A stretch of 64,000 bases of DNA from Euleptes europaea. Taxonomy: Eukaryota > Chordata > Lepidosauria > Squamata > Sphaerodactylidae. Location of the stretch: NCBI RefSeq assembly GCF_029931775.1, contig NC_079328.1, positions 6,934,501 through 6,998,500 of the forward strand, written 5' to 3'. The position numbers and the translations under genes were made by a program. Numbering within the stretch: the first letter of the stretch is position 1; every line of letters starts with the position of its first letter. The notes under the pieces are model-generated. The model saw nothing but the letters and a program-made list of their open reading frames with translations, was not told where the DNA came from and ran no database searches. Positions 22,241 to 34,400 of this stretch are shown here, piece by piece.

Positions 22241-25200
22241 AGAGAGGACACTTACTCTTGTGATCCCTTCTCCATAGAGCCCTTTCTCCCACTCTCTAAG
22301 AAGCAATACTCCAGACATGTCACAAAACGGGGAAGGAATGAGCAGAAGTCATAGGCATATGCTCTGGGTTCATCAAGCAGTTTAAGGTAACAGGTACTGT
22401 AAGCATACGGGCCGCCTAAAACTCCCGGACTGGACATGGCAACCCGATATGCAGGCACATGACTACTGTTCCAGCCACGCGCCCGCCCCAACGCTACTGG
22501 GACGGCCACAGCGCGCTCCGTTGAAACTGACACGGCCGCTCCTGTGCGCTCCATGCAGCCGGCAGCAAGGAAGCAGAGGCAAGGGCAACCTCCAGTGAAC
22601 CTGAGAGACTCCATGTTCCTGTTCGTCCCTGTTCCAGCCTCCGCCATTTCATGGAAAGCAGACAGCCACGTAGTCAGTGCCAATACCCCCCTCCCATTGC
22701 AACATCAGCAATATAATGGGCAATCAGCAGCGATCCTGATATCAGCGATGAGTCGTTCCTCCAGCTATGCAGCAGCAATCCCCAGACCTTAGCAGAGATC
22801 GCGCCTTTTGTTTAAGAACGTTAATTACTTCAGCAAGGATCTCCCGGTTCCTCCCGGGTTGTGCAAGCTTTTGGAATCATAATAGATTTTCAAATTCTCA
22901 CTACCCCACCCCGGCAGCCGAAGATTAATCCTTTTGTCACCTTTTGTCACCTGGGAACCTAGGAGGGGTAATCCCATTACCCCGCCCCCAGAAAAACAGT
23001 ATATCTGGGGTGCCCACAGCCCACAATGTTACCTTAGGTCTTTCCTGGCATACTTGCCGTTACTCTGTTGGTCTGGTTTTGCGCAGCTTGACCACGCTCC
23101 CTCCCGCCTCGCTGGCCGAGTCTATGGGAACCCCTTGCCCCCTCCTTTGCTCTTATTTTCTGCTATCTTAGTCTATTGAACTTGGACAACTCCTCTTCAA
23201 GAACGGTAAATATTACCCCACCAACGATCCCTGCCAAATGGGCATCTGTCTGTATTCTACTACCTTTTGAATTCTTAGATTCTGTGTATGTTTGTGTTGC
23301 ACCACTGAATGCTTGAAACAACATAAACACTCTTAATTTGGAAATCCCTTGTCTGTCTTTATTCTTAAGGTCACAGTTAATGGGCTCTGGTATAGTTGGT
23401 TGATCTCGCTATAGAAATACTAAAGTTACCAATCTGCTCAGCTAATTCCCCACTCAAAGAGCATTTCGGGTAACAGTACAGTTTCCACATGGCATCTCTG
23501 GGCTTGGCTTAAATTCATTGTCAAAAGACAGATTAAACTTCTGCTCCATAAAGCAATCCCATTTGTGGATCAGTCTGAATGCTGGTTTTCTGCAATTTGC
23601 ATACAGAATCAAAATATGGCCAATTGAGTGTTTGTCTTGGATACGGTGCTGTTTCATTTCAAGACCAAAAAAAAATGCTTTTAAAGAAAGGACTTCTGAA
23701 AAAAATCTCTGACTTCAGCACAATTTTGTGCTTTGCAGCTGTCACCTCTTAACTTTGGAGCTTTAGCCATGGAGAGAATAAACTTCCAGACACAGAGCTC
23801 AGATGTTATTCTTTGCTGAGCAATAAATGAAACGTCTCGTAATTTATTTATTTCAATCAAGTCTTTTTATTATAGAGTCAGACTCATAAATTCTGCTGTA
23901 GACATTCCACTCCTCGGCAGGAGTAAAATACATCTGGGATATTAAAAGCCAACCTATTACCTTTTCAAGATATCTGAATAATCACTTTCCTGGGGTTGCT
24001 TCCACAAGCGTCATCAATCTTTAGGTAGACTAGTGCCCTGCCGGGAAGGCAGAAAAGAACGAGGGAAGAAAAGGTGAATTCTGATGAAACGACAATGAAT
24101 CCAGTGGCATCTGTTACAAGCTTTTGTGGACTGGGACTCACCATAAAATGGAGGGGGAGAAGAAGAAGAAGAAATGTCTTATCTGTGCATGGCTCCAGCC
24201 TCTGGATTTAAGTATCCACAGATTTGGCCATGTTGAGAATTAGCTATATTGATTATGATGAAGATGATAATCCTTATCATTGTAAACTCAATGCTTTTCC
24301 ATGGAGTTGGCTTGCACATTCCCCAAGGCAGCTCACACCAAGGCAATGAAAACCAGACTTTACCAAATACAAAAATAAATAAATAAGAAAGAAAGAGGAC
24401 AAAGCCTGGGCACAAACAGCACTAGCCGCAGTGCAATTACATCTGACCCAGCAGTGCTGTCTGGAAGAGCACCCCTTTCATCTGGAACTCTTAGGGAGGC
24501 AAGCTTTGGTGCCACCACAGAAAAGACCAAATCTCTGATAGATCTCTAATAATGTATGGTTTAGTTCATGTGAGTGGTGAAGACAATGTAGTAGCTCTTT
24601 ATTTAAAAAAAAAACACCAGGAAAATGAAGGTAATCCGAACATGCAGATTTGGCCAGGGATTTTTATATCCAGCTGGAGAACAATCGTCGCTCACACTGG
24701 TTTAGAAAACAAGACAAACATTTTCCCTGGCCTCAGCTAAAAAAAAGTGGTTTGTTTTGGACAACTGAATCCCCCAGTTAGCCAGCGTCACCTCACCTAT
24801 TGACCTGCAGACAGTTCCCCCCTCCCCTCCCCTCCCCAGGGTTCTTGCAGCCTTTCATCCTGACAGAGATGCCCTCGCCATGGAAACCAGGAGAGTTTGA
24901 TAAACAAAAAAAGGTACCGACTTTCCCCAACTCCTGCGCCCCCACCCCCACCTTTTTCATGTTCATCTGTCAGGGATTATTAAAGTTAAATATCCTAGAA
25001 AAGCACCATATTTTTTTCCCCTGCTAGGCAAAATAGACACTTAAATACTGCTATTGTAGTTATCTATAGGCAACAATGTTAAAGTTGTTCCAAAGGCAGT
25101 CCCTGGAGGGAAATCCAAGTGCTCTGAGCCCAAAGAATTTTTTTCATGGAAATATGCATTTTATTATGGGGAAGAGGGTTGTAAATGAGTCTTGTTTCTC

Positions 25201-25640
25201 TTGAAAGGAATTCTGCAAAAAAAAAAAAAAAATTAAAATCCTGACAATTCCCACTGACAGTTCTAAAGGCAGCACTTCAAACAATTTAATCTTCCTTTCA
25301 CTTTCTTTAACGAAACTAAATTTCGCTTGACTTCTATCTTAAACACTAATGTAGCCTTTTCAGATGGGAACTTGTAGGAGAGTGTCCTTGAAAAACCCAA
25401 GGGCCCCAGTCTCAATGCAATCCCAGTTGTCACTTCAGGTACTAAACTGAACTTGGGTGTCATTATTATGTCATACAGATGCACCTGTCTGTGTCTATAG
25501 CAAGTAAGTAATAACTTTTAAGGTATTTGTCATTTCTGTGGTTTAAAAAAAGGCATGCACACACACAATCACACGCAGCTGGGCATCCTCAGTTCAGTTA
25601 AAGTATTTGGATTTCAGATGTATTCGTTCCACTGATGAAA
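22241..25640. other. Gene-free stretch, mostly unrecognised
   Basis: No gene is supported. A dispersed repeat, TTTAAGTATCCACAGATTT then TTGAGAATTAGCTATATTGA (24205-24252), recurs inverted at 28592-28645. The segments near 24590-24730 and 25110-25230 are AT-rich and non-repetitive, and could be conserved non-coding DNA, which cannot be tested here. Short A and C runs occur. Confidence 0.4.
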
Positions 25641-26240
25641 AGGCTACTTTAAAAAACCAAGTGGATTAAAGACAGCTTTGCATTTCGTACAGATTTTGTT
25701 CGGATAAGGCATGTGGGTTTGAAGTAATTTCCTTAGTAAATAAGGGTTTAAACGAATCAATTAATCTAAAGAAAACATTTAGGGCAGTAGCTGCAGACTC
25801 TTGCCCAAGGAGGGCAGCTCTCAGCAAAGTCACCTCCAAAAGCTGCATTCTGCAACGCACCAAGGAGTCAAGCTCAGGACTCCAGTAAACACGTGCTAGG
25901 GCTTTTTGGGATTGATGCAGTGTTTGATGGTGGGACGATGTCAGATGTTGAACACGTGTTAGGTTGGCCGAAAGAGAAATAGGGAGATGGTCATTGCCCA
26001 TGTAATCACAGGCTTCCGTATTACTAATTAAAGGTAGAAGATCTAGCGAAACCAGGAAATAATTGATAACACTGGCACCATTTTGATTTAAAAAGTAAAG
26101 TCTCCATTAGAGTCGACCGGAGATCACCCATTTACTATTATTAGGTTTCTCTGGATAGCAAATTGGGCCAGGCTTAAGCCAGCAGAGTTAATTACCGAGT
26201 CCCTAGAAGTTCTAGTGTACCATAGGGATTCAATTGTCTA
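25640..26240 (-). mobile_element. LINE fragment with endonuclease end
   Basis: On the - strand, GASVINYFLVSLDLLPLI then MGNDHLPISLS near 26070-25975 matches the end of a LINE apurinic-type endonuclease (the SDHLP motif, here NDHLP), followed by a basic linker. The family is uncertain, with R4, Vingi or L2 relatives possible. It may be the same family as 44430-44900 and 59895-60475. Confidence 0.6.
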
Positions 26241-26261
26241 GATAACTGAGAATAGTAAACG

Positions 26262-26308
26262 TCATGATGTGACATCACCCCATGGGTCAGTAATGACCTG
26301 GTGCTTGT
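26262..26308 (+). repeat. Sauria SINE / BovB tail fragment
   Basis: GATGTGACATCACCCCATGG then GTCAGTAATGACCTGGTGCTTG is the conserved tail of the Sauria SINE seen at 10735-10785. Confidence 0.7.
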
Positions 26309-26339
26309 TCCAACCAGTTGTATGACATCCAGTTTTTAA

Positions 26340-26525
26340 TCATTCTTCTAAACAAAAAGATTTTCAATTCTTTGATCATTTTGATTGCTGTTTTCTGAAC
26401 TGTATTCTTTTTCTGCTGGAGCAACCAGAGCAGCACACTGTATTCCAAGTGGAGTCACATCACAGATTTATATAAAAGCATCATGATACTGACAGCTTCA
26501 TTTTCAATCTGTTCCCTAAAAAATA
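26340..26525 (-). repeat. Old CR1 fragment
   Basis: TCTTTGATCATTTTGATTGC, TGTATTCCAAGTGGAGTCAC and CAGATTTATATAAAAGCA parallel the CR1 ORF2 end at 17590-17710, in the same orientation and more diverged. Confidence 0.7.
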
Positions 26526-27156
26526 AAGAGATTTTCTCTCATTTCTCTGTAAATAAGCATTTCTGAGACAAGGTCACGTTAACAATGAATTTGGTATTCG
26601 CCTCTATACAAGATTCCTCTATTCCTTTAACATTAACAGTGTGATCCTAGGCAGAGTTATTCCAGTCTAAACTTGTTGATTTTCGTGGGCTTAAACTAGG
26701 AAAACTATGCCTAGGATTACTTTGTTTAAAAGGTGGCTGGAAAGTCTCAGATCTGACTTTCTGCCATATAATTTATCAGGTTGTCTCAGCTTTTGTACAT
26801 TGTGCCATTTCAGTGTGCGGTATTACTGTGTATAACGCTGAAGAATTATTATTTTTCCTGGGGACGCAGCACGGATGGGTAATCTTTGCTGCCCTCTGGT
26901 GTATGTTAGCTGGACTTACTTGTTCAGCCCTTTAACACCCAACAGCACCCCCATGGGGAACAAACCACAATCCACATAAATACCTTTATTAAGACTGTAG
27001 TGGGATGAGAGAGGGGGCAGGGCGGGGGAGAAGCCATGACAATTATGGTGATGGAACAAGGTCCAGGCATCTTCATGGCTAGGAAGAAGGGGGAAAGATG
27101 CCCTTTGCCGGATACAGAGCATCTTTTCCAGCTAGGAAAGATAACACACCAGCCCT
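26526..27156. other. Gene-free stretch
   Basis: Contains an ancient dispersed repeat (GTGATCCTAGGCAGAG to TATGCCTAGGATTAC, 26640-26722) and a hairpin GATAACACA/TGTGTTATC at 27139-27170. Nothing coding is recognised. Confidence 0.4.
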
Positions 27157-27631
27157 TGGATGTGTTATCACCTCTTGATTGAACAGTGCAGATTTGGCGG
27201 GCTAGAGACTCAAAGCTTAGCACAAACTTGTGAACTTGAACTTGTGACTTCACCCAGATGGGGGTGAGTTCTGGAAAGGAGGCTGTTCCTTTGTTTGGGG
27301 CTTCCTTCTTGGTTTCCTTCTTGGCTCCCTCTTGGTTGGGAACTCCGGGGTGCATGTGTTTGCCATGTGGGATGACAGAGGAGAATGATGTGAAAGGGAG
27401 ATGCAGATGCACGGGGGGAGGGGGTACATCCTGCAACTCCCCAGATGAGATGCAGCCCAGATTGTAAGTACTTTCGCTAGATTGTCTTTGTTTATTTTCC
27501 TCAGTGCACCTAGATCCTGACCTTTGCAATACCCTTTGTGCCTTGTAAAAATAAAGTCTTGTTTAACTGGAGTCTGCACAAATCCTTACACACCTGCCTG
27601 GTTCCTTGGCATGCTACTGATACGCCTGACA
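27157..27631 (+). mobile_element. Possible LTR with downstream leader (fossil)
   Basis: An AATAAAGTC signal near 27551 is followed by a U5-like stretch that ends GCCTGACA at 27631, then by a purine-rich leader (GAGAGAGGGGGACTGG). This order suits the right half of a retroviral LTR plus leader. The left edge is uncertain and no genes follow. Confidence 0.4.
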
Positions 27632-28590
27632 GGTTGGCTTCAGGAACCGCGTTAGAGAGAGGGGGACTGGATTTTACCCGAAGTAGGCAACCGGAAAGGG
27701 GGAGCAAAACTGTGGCTAGCTAGTCTTGCCCACAACATGAGAGAGATCACAAACAAGGACCATCTACAGTGACACAAAAAAGTGTGCAAGCTTTCAAGTT
27801 CACTAGAACTCTTCCTCAGGCTAGGTGTTATAGAATAAAAAAATTAAAAGGAGGTGGCAAGGGAGATATTCCAAGCAATGGTTTTAAAGGCGGTATCTCA
27901 TGAGATCTCTGAGCTGAATGGCAGGGTGAGTAGTTCTACATCAGTGCCTTTGATGTAGTTGCACTAAAGGTCCTCTGGGCAAGAGAGAAAAATAAACAAT
28001 CAGTATGTTTCCATTTGAATTATAGAGGCCAGCAGTCTTCCTTTAATCTGACACCCAGTGAAATACACAGATCTTTTACTAGTCTGAAAGAGCTGCAAGT
28101 ATGTGACAGGAAGCCAGAGGACATCACAGTCATTTAACAGTGTAATGCAACAGGAAGGGGAGCAGCCAAAGTTATGATTCCAATGGTGGGGTGAGGGCTC
28201 CATGTGCATTGGTGGACCATCTGGTGGGGACAGGAAGGGGCAACAGAGAGGAAGTTACGGAGCGCTTTCATGGGGGGTATTTGAACTTGCTGGTGCTTTC
28301 CAGAAGGCAGCAGAAAAGAAGCAGCTCTACAGATAAAGGGGTGGGGGAGGAAAATTCTACGGACAAGCTGGGAGCCAGCTAGCCCCAGCTGAGGTCAATC
28401 TTCCTGCAGGTATTTAGCCTAGGTGGGGGTCAAAGATGGTAGCTCTTCGCCTGCTACTGGCAGCCTACAAGAGTAAACTTGGCAAGGCCTGACCAGCCCA
28501 GATTTGCTTTTGTTTTGTCTTTGTGTCTGAAATTTATAACTTGTTTACTTTTTGCAAGTTGCTTTGCCCCTGCATGGAGAAAAGTAACCT
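27632..28590. other. Gene-free stretch
   Basis: Near 27778-27830 there is a common reptile repeat (GCAAGCTTTCAAGTTCAC, CTCTTCCTCAGGC). Nothing coding is recognised in the rest. Confidence 0.4.
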
Positions 28591-28809
28591 AAAAATGCAG
28601 AATTCAATATATCTAATTCTCAACAAGGGGAAATCTGTGGATACTTAAATCAGAGACTGAAGCCGTGGGGAGATCTCTCTTCAGACCTGAAAAATGCTCC
28701 AGGTTTGCAAAAAAAAACCCACCACCCTGAAATCTTAAAAAAACAAAAGTATGGGGGGTAAACCCCTCCAAAGTTATAAAAGGAGCACCTGCAGGAGGAG
28801 GAGGAGGAA

Positions 28810-29090
28810 GAGTTGGTTTTTATATGCCGACTTTCTCTACCACTTAAGGCAGAATCAAACCGGCTTACAATCGCCTTCCCTTCCCCTCTCCACAAGAGAC
28901 ACCCTGTGCGGTGGGTGAGGCTGAGAGACTTGCCCAAGGTCACCCAGCTGGCTTTGTGTGTAGGAGTGGGGAAACAAATCCAGTTCACCAGATTAGCCTC
29001 CGCCACTCATGTGGAGGAGTGGGGAATCGAACTTTGTTCTCCAGACGCTCCAAACCACCGCTGTTAACCACTACACCACGCTGGCTCTCC
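28810..29090 (-). mobile_element. tRNA-derived SINE
   Basis: The complement begins AGCCAGCGTGGTGTAGTGG (A box), carries the B-box-like GTTCGATTCCCCACTCC and ends with GCATATAAAAACCAACTC. The copy is near full length. Confidence 0.85.
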
Positions 29091-29328
29091 AGAAAGAAAT
29101 AGATGCCTTCAGTGGCTGTTGCTAGGCCACCACAACAGTATTCAAGCCTTGGTTTCTGTCAGGAAAAGGCAGAGGGATGGGCCCTTTCCAGGGCTGTGTT
29201 GGCCTCTGACAGGCAATTCATTGGGTTCAGGCCCCGCCGCAGCCACCGTGACTTGCTACCACACAACCTGCATCACTCACCCAGGTCTGGTTGCTTGCTA
29301 CTGTTCAACAGCAGCCACCCCACAAAAG

Positions 29329-29545
29329 GCAGTGTGGTGTAGTGGTTAGATTTTCAGGCTAGGATCTTGGAGACAGAGGTTTGAATCCCCACTCTGCTGT
29401 GGAAGCTTACAGGGTGACTTATGGTCAGTCACACGCTCTCAGCCTAACCTACTTCAAAGGTTGTTGTGAGGATAAAACAGAGGACAGGAGAATGATGGAA
29501 GGGTCCCCATTGTGGAGAAAAGTGGGATATAAATTAAGTAAATTG
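29329..29545 (+). mobile_element. tRNA-derived SINE, second subfamily
   Basis: GCAGTGTGGTGTAGTGGTTA (A box), GGTTTGAATCCCCACTC (B box), and tail AAAAGTGGGATATAAATT. This is a different tail from the copy at 28810. Confidence 0.85.
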
Positions 29546-29946
29546 CTGAAGATGGGGTGGCAGAATACAAAGGTAGGTTGATGGATGGGTGTGAAAGGAA
29601 AAAGAAAGCTGGATAAGATGAAGATATGGCGGCTGCTAGGAGGAGGGAAAGAGGAAATAGCACGGGGGAAAGGCATACAGGCGAAGCTGAAGTGCCCCTC
29701 ATGAATCCTTGAGGGTTCCCAACTCTGCAACTGGGCCAGGCTTAGCTGGCACACTGCAACTGGTGCAGAGTTTTCCCAGGGAGAAGGAGGGGAGGGAGGG
29801 TTGGAAAGCTGAAGATGGGGGGGGGGCAGATAAAGGGAGGTTGGCTGATGGGAGGAAAAGAGAAAGAAGCAAGAAAAGTCAAAAGGCTGTGGGGACTTTC
29901 AAGAAAAGGAAAGAGGAAATAGTGAGAGGGGATATGATGCCCACTA
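29546..29946. other. Gene-free, purine-rich stretch
   Basis: G- and A-rich sequence with repeated GGAGGGA and AAAGAGGAAATA strings (29640 and 29908). Nothing coding is recognised. Confidence 0.4.
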
Positions 29947-30227
29947 CAAGACTGAACTGGCCCTAGAAGCTAAAGCGATGAAACAGGCTATCATATTTTG
30001 GTCACATTATGAGAAGACGAGTCACTGGAGAAGACCGTCAGGCTAGGAAAAGTTGAGGGCAGCAGGAAAAGAGGAAGACCCAACAAGAGATGGATTGACT
30101 CATTCAAGGAAGCCACAGCCCTCAGTTTGCAAGACCCGAGCAAGGCTGTCAAAGATAGGACATTTTGGAGAACGCTGATTGATAGAGTCACCATGAGTTG
30201 GAAGTGACTTGACGGCACTTCACACAC
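29947..30227 (+). mobile_element. BovB (RTE) LINE 3' end
   Basis: The translated end contains FGHIMRR-like, GKVEGSRKRGRPNKRWID and AVKDRTFW, the C-terminal RTE/BovB signature, followed by TGACTTGACGGCACTTCACAC. It is 5'-truncated and a paralogue of 33019-33302. Confidence 0.88.
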
Positions 30228-30753
30228 TGTCAGGCATGGCCTGAGAGAAGAATGCTGTGGTTTCTCCAGGTGCTGGCCAAGGCCAGCTCTAGCCCTGCAA
30301 ACAACGTGTTTAGACTGGACTCTGTGGGAGTGCCGGTAGAATCCTGCCTCCCTGACAGCTCCCGGGAGGGGGGTTGCCATGGCATCCAGATCTGCCCCGA
30401 TTTGCCCTATGCTCTTCCATATATGCCCTGTACCGTTCCCATAGTTTTCATTAGTGTCCATTTGACTCTTCGCTTCTGTTAACCAGTGGATTTTCCAGTA
30501 AATCAACTCTCTTTTGGACTAAATATTGTCGAAGGCTTTCACGGTCAGAGTTCATTGGTTCTCGTAGGTTATCCGGGCTGTGTGACCGCGGTCTTGGTAT
30601 TTTCTTTAATGACGTTTCGCCAGCAGCTGTGGCAGGCATCTTCAGAGGAGTCACACTGAAGGACAGCGTCTCTCAGTGTCAAGGGTGTAGGAAGAGTAAT
30701 CTATAGTCTCTTGGACTACTTGTCTACGGATGTCTATGGGATTAGAGCTGACA
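30228..30753 (+). mobile_element. Ty3/gypsy solo LTR split by a Penelope-like tail (fossil)
   Basis: Starts TGTCAGGCATGGCC and shares TTCCATATATGCC and TTAGTGTCC with the LTRs of elements A and C, and ends near TTAGAGCTGACA. CACAC on both sides may be a 5-bp target duplication, but the flank is a CA run. No internal genes are present. Its right end is about 500 bp before the ICE1 start codon. Confidence 0.65.
30521..30710 (-). mobile_element. Probable Penelope-like 3' end inside the LTR
   Basis: AATATTGTCGAAGGCTTTCA, GTTATCCGGGCTGTGTGACC, TGACGTTTCGCCAGCAGCTG and GGCATCTTCAGAGG form a widespread animal repeat that I associate with the ends of Penelope-like elements. TCTTTTGGACT before and TCTTGGACT after suggest a target duplication. 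The family name is from memory. Confidence 0.5.
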
Positions 30754-30939
30754 CACACACACAAGTCTTTGCGGGTCCTCGGCTTGTTTTTGTTACCAAG
30801 TCACAACTCACTTCTGGCGACCTCTTTGCAGCAGCCGCTTTGCATGACGGGAGCCCCCTCCCCCGCCCGCCGCTCAACCTCAGATTCCACTCAATCCCTC
30901 CGCATGGTGACAGACAGTCTCGGGTATAGGTGGCTACCG

Positions 30940-31420
30940 TATTGCCTGTCTGGGTTCAAAGCGGCGCCGTTCGGGTGGGGGGGTGGGGGGGAATTGATCG
31001 GCGTGGCTGGGGCTGCCCGGGGCTTACGTCTGTCCTCCGGCCGGAAAAACCGCGGTGTTCTCTTCCCACCAGGCAGTTCACCAGACAGCTGTGCCAGGGG
31101 GGCCCTTCCTCTCCTGCGTCGCTCGGGGCTTCTTGCCTCGGTCGGTCGGTCGGCCGGCCGGCGTGTGGGCGGGAGCGTCGCCGCGTCGCGCCTCTCCGAG
31201 GTTGCCCTCCGAGTTGCGGCGCATGGGCGCGCGCGGCGGGCGTCGCCACCGCCACCATGATGCCTGGGGAGACCCCGCCGGTGGCCGCGGCAGCGGGGAT
31301 TGCGGCGGAGGCGGCCACGGCCTGCGCCAACTGCGGGGCTCTGCAGCAAGTGAGGAGGAGGAGGGCGGCGGCTGGGCGGGCCGGTAGGCGAGAGAAGGAG
31401 GGGCTCGTTCAGACGCGGCC
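30940..31420 (+). promoter_or_regulatory. ICE1: CpG-rich promoter region of ICE1
   Basis: This stretch is dense in CpG and GC, unlike the AT-rich DNA on both sides, and surrounds the first coding exon. It holds a short GGTC run near 31140 and an NRF1-like GCGCATGGGCGC near 31219. No TATA box stands out. This is the usual CpG-island promoter of a broadly expressed gene. The transcription start cannot be fixed from sequence alone. Open frames on both strands here are a by-product of high GC. Confidence 0.7.
31257..31349 (+). CDS. ICE1: ICE1 exon 1 (coding part)
   Basis: Encodes residues 1-31: MMPGETPPV, an alanine-rich linker, then ACANCGALQQ. The donor is CAA/GTGAGG, phase 0. Human ICE1, as I recall it, also starts MMPGE and reaches a cysteine pair and LQQ at the exon end. 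The double ATG is conserved; the first has the best context. The alanine-rich part is the variable part of the family. Confidence 0.9.
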
Positions 31421-34400
31421 AGATTCCAGGCGTCTGGCTTGTGCCTCTGGCCATGCGCAGAGTTTTTTCACCTTTTCAAACACAAGTTCGCCTCTTTCTC
31501 TTTCACAGAGACACCACCAGACAGGGTAGCCCATTCGCCTTTAATAATCACCCCTCATTGAGACACTGCGCAGAGTTATTGGGGGCTGGGACTCAACCGG
31601 TACTTCAGTCACATGCTGCCACTATTTACTAGCATCTTAATACATATCTGTAAAGACCAAGATCTTAATTTGTGTGTGTGTGCTTACATCCAGCCCACAG
31701 GGGTAAGCAAACGAGTAAATTTTTATTTATGGTTTGAATACAGCATTGGTGTGAATCAGGTAGAGAGTGTGAAGTTTCTTCACAATTTAACTTAGCCCTA
31801 TTTAGGCATTCAGGATTCTTGGTTGCAAATGGACTTTCTTCCAGGTAGGCTGCTCATATGCCAGAGGCTGGTTTTGAACTTACAGCTCTTTCACCCAGCC
31901 GGTCTGACTCTCATTGAACTGAAATGACAGTTTTTTCAGTTGTCAGCCTCTCACCAACATTCCGTCAGTTCCTAGTGGTTGCTCTTATGGAGAGGCGGAA
32001 CCTTAACCTGTCAGTCTCAGAGGTGTAGTGGGGGTTTTTGGGGGGGGGGACAAATTTGGGGAGAAATTGAAATATATGTAATACTTAATCCCTTACCAAA
32101 CCTAAACTTATTTTACTGCTTTAACAACTTAAAAATGCATAGCTTATTTATCAGCATATAAAAATTGACTATTTGCCATATGAATAGAATGTAAAAGTAC
32201 AAATGCCTTAGTGCATGTATCTTGGTCTTTAAAACTGTTAAACACAAACACAAAAGAATCTCATAAACATGGTGGCACACTCTGTGCGTTTTAGTGTATC
32301 ATTATCATTTTTTCACCTTTGGCCGCTGAGGCACAGGGCTTCGCGAGGAGGCGAGGCCCCTTCGCGGCAGAGCAGAGAGTTAGTCGTGCGGGCTGAATAA
32401 AGGGCATCTCCCTTTTCTTTCTTATTTCTGCCCCTGTGGTTTAATGATTTGCTTTGTTGCGTCCCGCTGCCTCTGCTGAAGGAGGCTAGGGGCGGGGGGG
32501 GGAGACTTATTTGGAATAATAAAACGGTCAGTAATATTTGGCACTCCAAAGGCTTTTTGAAATACAACTTGAAATAGTTTTATTTGTCTCTTTTGGTGGG
32601 ATTTAAAAGTCAGGTTAGCGGTTCTTCATAACAGGAAATGTAGATCGGAACAAAAGTGAGAAGTTTGAGATGGTTAAGTTCAAGGGATATATTGTACATC
32701 CAGATGTATCAAGGCAGATCAGGTACAAGCGTTTAAACCTTTTATTGCTTACCAAGCGTGGTTTCTCTTAGCAGTCACTGGTTTGGCAGTCAGCTGTCAG
32801 TTCTTAATTGTCAGAACTCCCCAACTGCCATTCTCAGAATTCTGCTGGAACTCCCTGTCAATCACAGGGGCTCTTTGACTGGGACAACTCTTTAGAATGC
32901 AGCTGTCCATCATTGAGGTGTTAAAGGCAAGCACAATATCAGCACAATATCAGTTCAAGTTGGAGGAGAGTGTTACGGATACTGTGGACTGCCAAAAAAA
33001 CCAAATCAGTGGGTTATAGATCAAATCAAGCCTGAACTGACCCTAGAAGCTAAAATGACTAAACTGAGGCTGTCGTATTTTGGTCACATTATGAGAAGAT
33101 AAGAGTCACTAGAAAAGACAGTCATGCTAGGAAAAGTTGAGGGCAGCAGGAAAAGAGGATGACCCAACAAGAGATGGATTGATTCAATCAAGGAAGCCAC
33201 AGCCTTCAGTTTGCAAGATCTGAGCAAGGCTGTCAAAGATAGGACATTGATTCATAGGGTCGCCATGAGTGGGAAGCGACTTGACGGCACTTAACACACA
33301 CATCGTTGCAAATTATTTATTAAAGTACCAGCAGTAAATGAGACACTACTGTGCTAACAGCAGTGAAAGAAGCAATTTTTTTAGGAACTTCAGAACACCA
33401 GCAGTAATAAAAAATGTTTTACGTGAAACAGCAAAAGCAGCAGTTAAATGATACAATTGAAATTAACAGGCCCAAACCTAATCAGCAGCAGTTTAAAGTA
33501 AATAGAGACCAGATGTTCAAAGCTGAAGATGTTCATACCTTTAAAGATGTTACAGATTTCAAGCACCTCCAGGTTCAGAGGTGAGCAGCAATTCAGAGGA
33601 GGCTGCTGCCTTTGTGATTAGGCTGTGGGCCACTGGGAACCTGGAAGCCATGGGGGATGCTGTTTATTCTTGAGTTGGTGGTATTAGGAGGGGTGCAATA
33701 TATACAATTGTTACTTTTTTATAAAACTTAAACTTTACTGAGTCAAGTCTTTCATGTGTAAAACTTAGCATGCAAATTTTAAAAGTATAAATGACTTTTT
33801 TAAAATCAAAACAGTTATTTAACTTATTTACAGTGTAGTCTTAAACAGTTACTCCAGTCTAAGCTCAATGGGTTTTGACTGGAATAATTCAGAATAAGAT
33901 TAAAGTGTTAAAGTGCTTGGCGAAGTACAGTGGTCAGTGTGCTGTCCTATAATTCAAGAGACCGGGGTTCACATTTTTACCCAGCTGTGAAGCTTATTGG
34001 GTGGCCTTGGCTCCATCACTTACTTTAACAGGGTTGTTTTGAAGGGTGAATCGTGTACGCCTTTGTAAGCTCCTTGGAAGAAGGATAAAGGTGTAAGTTA
34101 GGCTGAGAATGTGTGACTGGCCCAAGGCCATCCAGCAAGTTTCCATAGTAGTGGGGATTTGAACTGAGTCTCCCAGGCAAAATAAAAAGAATAGCTTTAG
34201 AAATGATAACCTATATGAGATTAAAATCAAAGGAGGAATAGGTATGCCAAACTTACCATTCTTAAGCAATGGGATGCGCTAAGAAGGAAAATCGCCCCAG
34301 ATATTTCCCCACTGTCCTCTTTTGTATGGAATATCTTTGCTGAGAACCCAGAATTCCAGTTACCTCATAGAATAAAGATAGAAAAACAGAATGAACATAA

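Noticed and set aside
22252-22683. A 143-codon frame on the - strand as a gene
   Set aside because: Low-complexity composition, no recognised domain, no splice or promoter support.
26924-27529. A 201-codon frame on the - strand
   Set aside because: It runs across a probable LTR and unrelated flanking DNA and has no domain signal.
28810-29090. tRNA gene suggested by A and B boxes
   Set aside because: No cloverleaf or anticodon arm fits; it is one of at least ten copies of a SINE with the same head and tail.
1-31000. 3' exons of the neighbouring ADAMTS16 gene, expected upstream of ICE1 in mammals
   Set aside because: No thrombospondin-repeat or PLAC-like cysteine pattern was found in any frame.
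30730-31529. Long open frames (up to about 200 codons) on both strands around the ICE1 start
   Set aside because: They overlap the CpG island, where stops are rare. Only the frame beginning at 31257 has a Kozak start, a donor and a family match.
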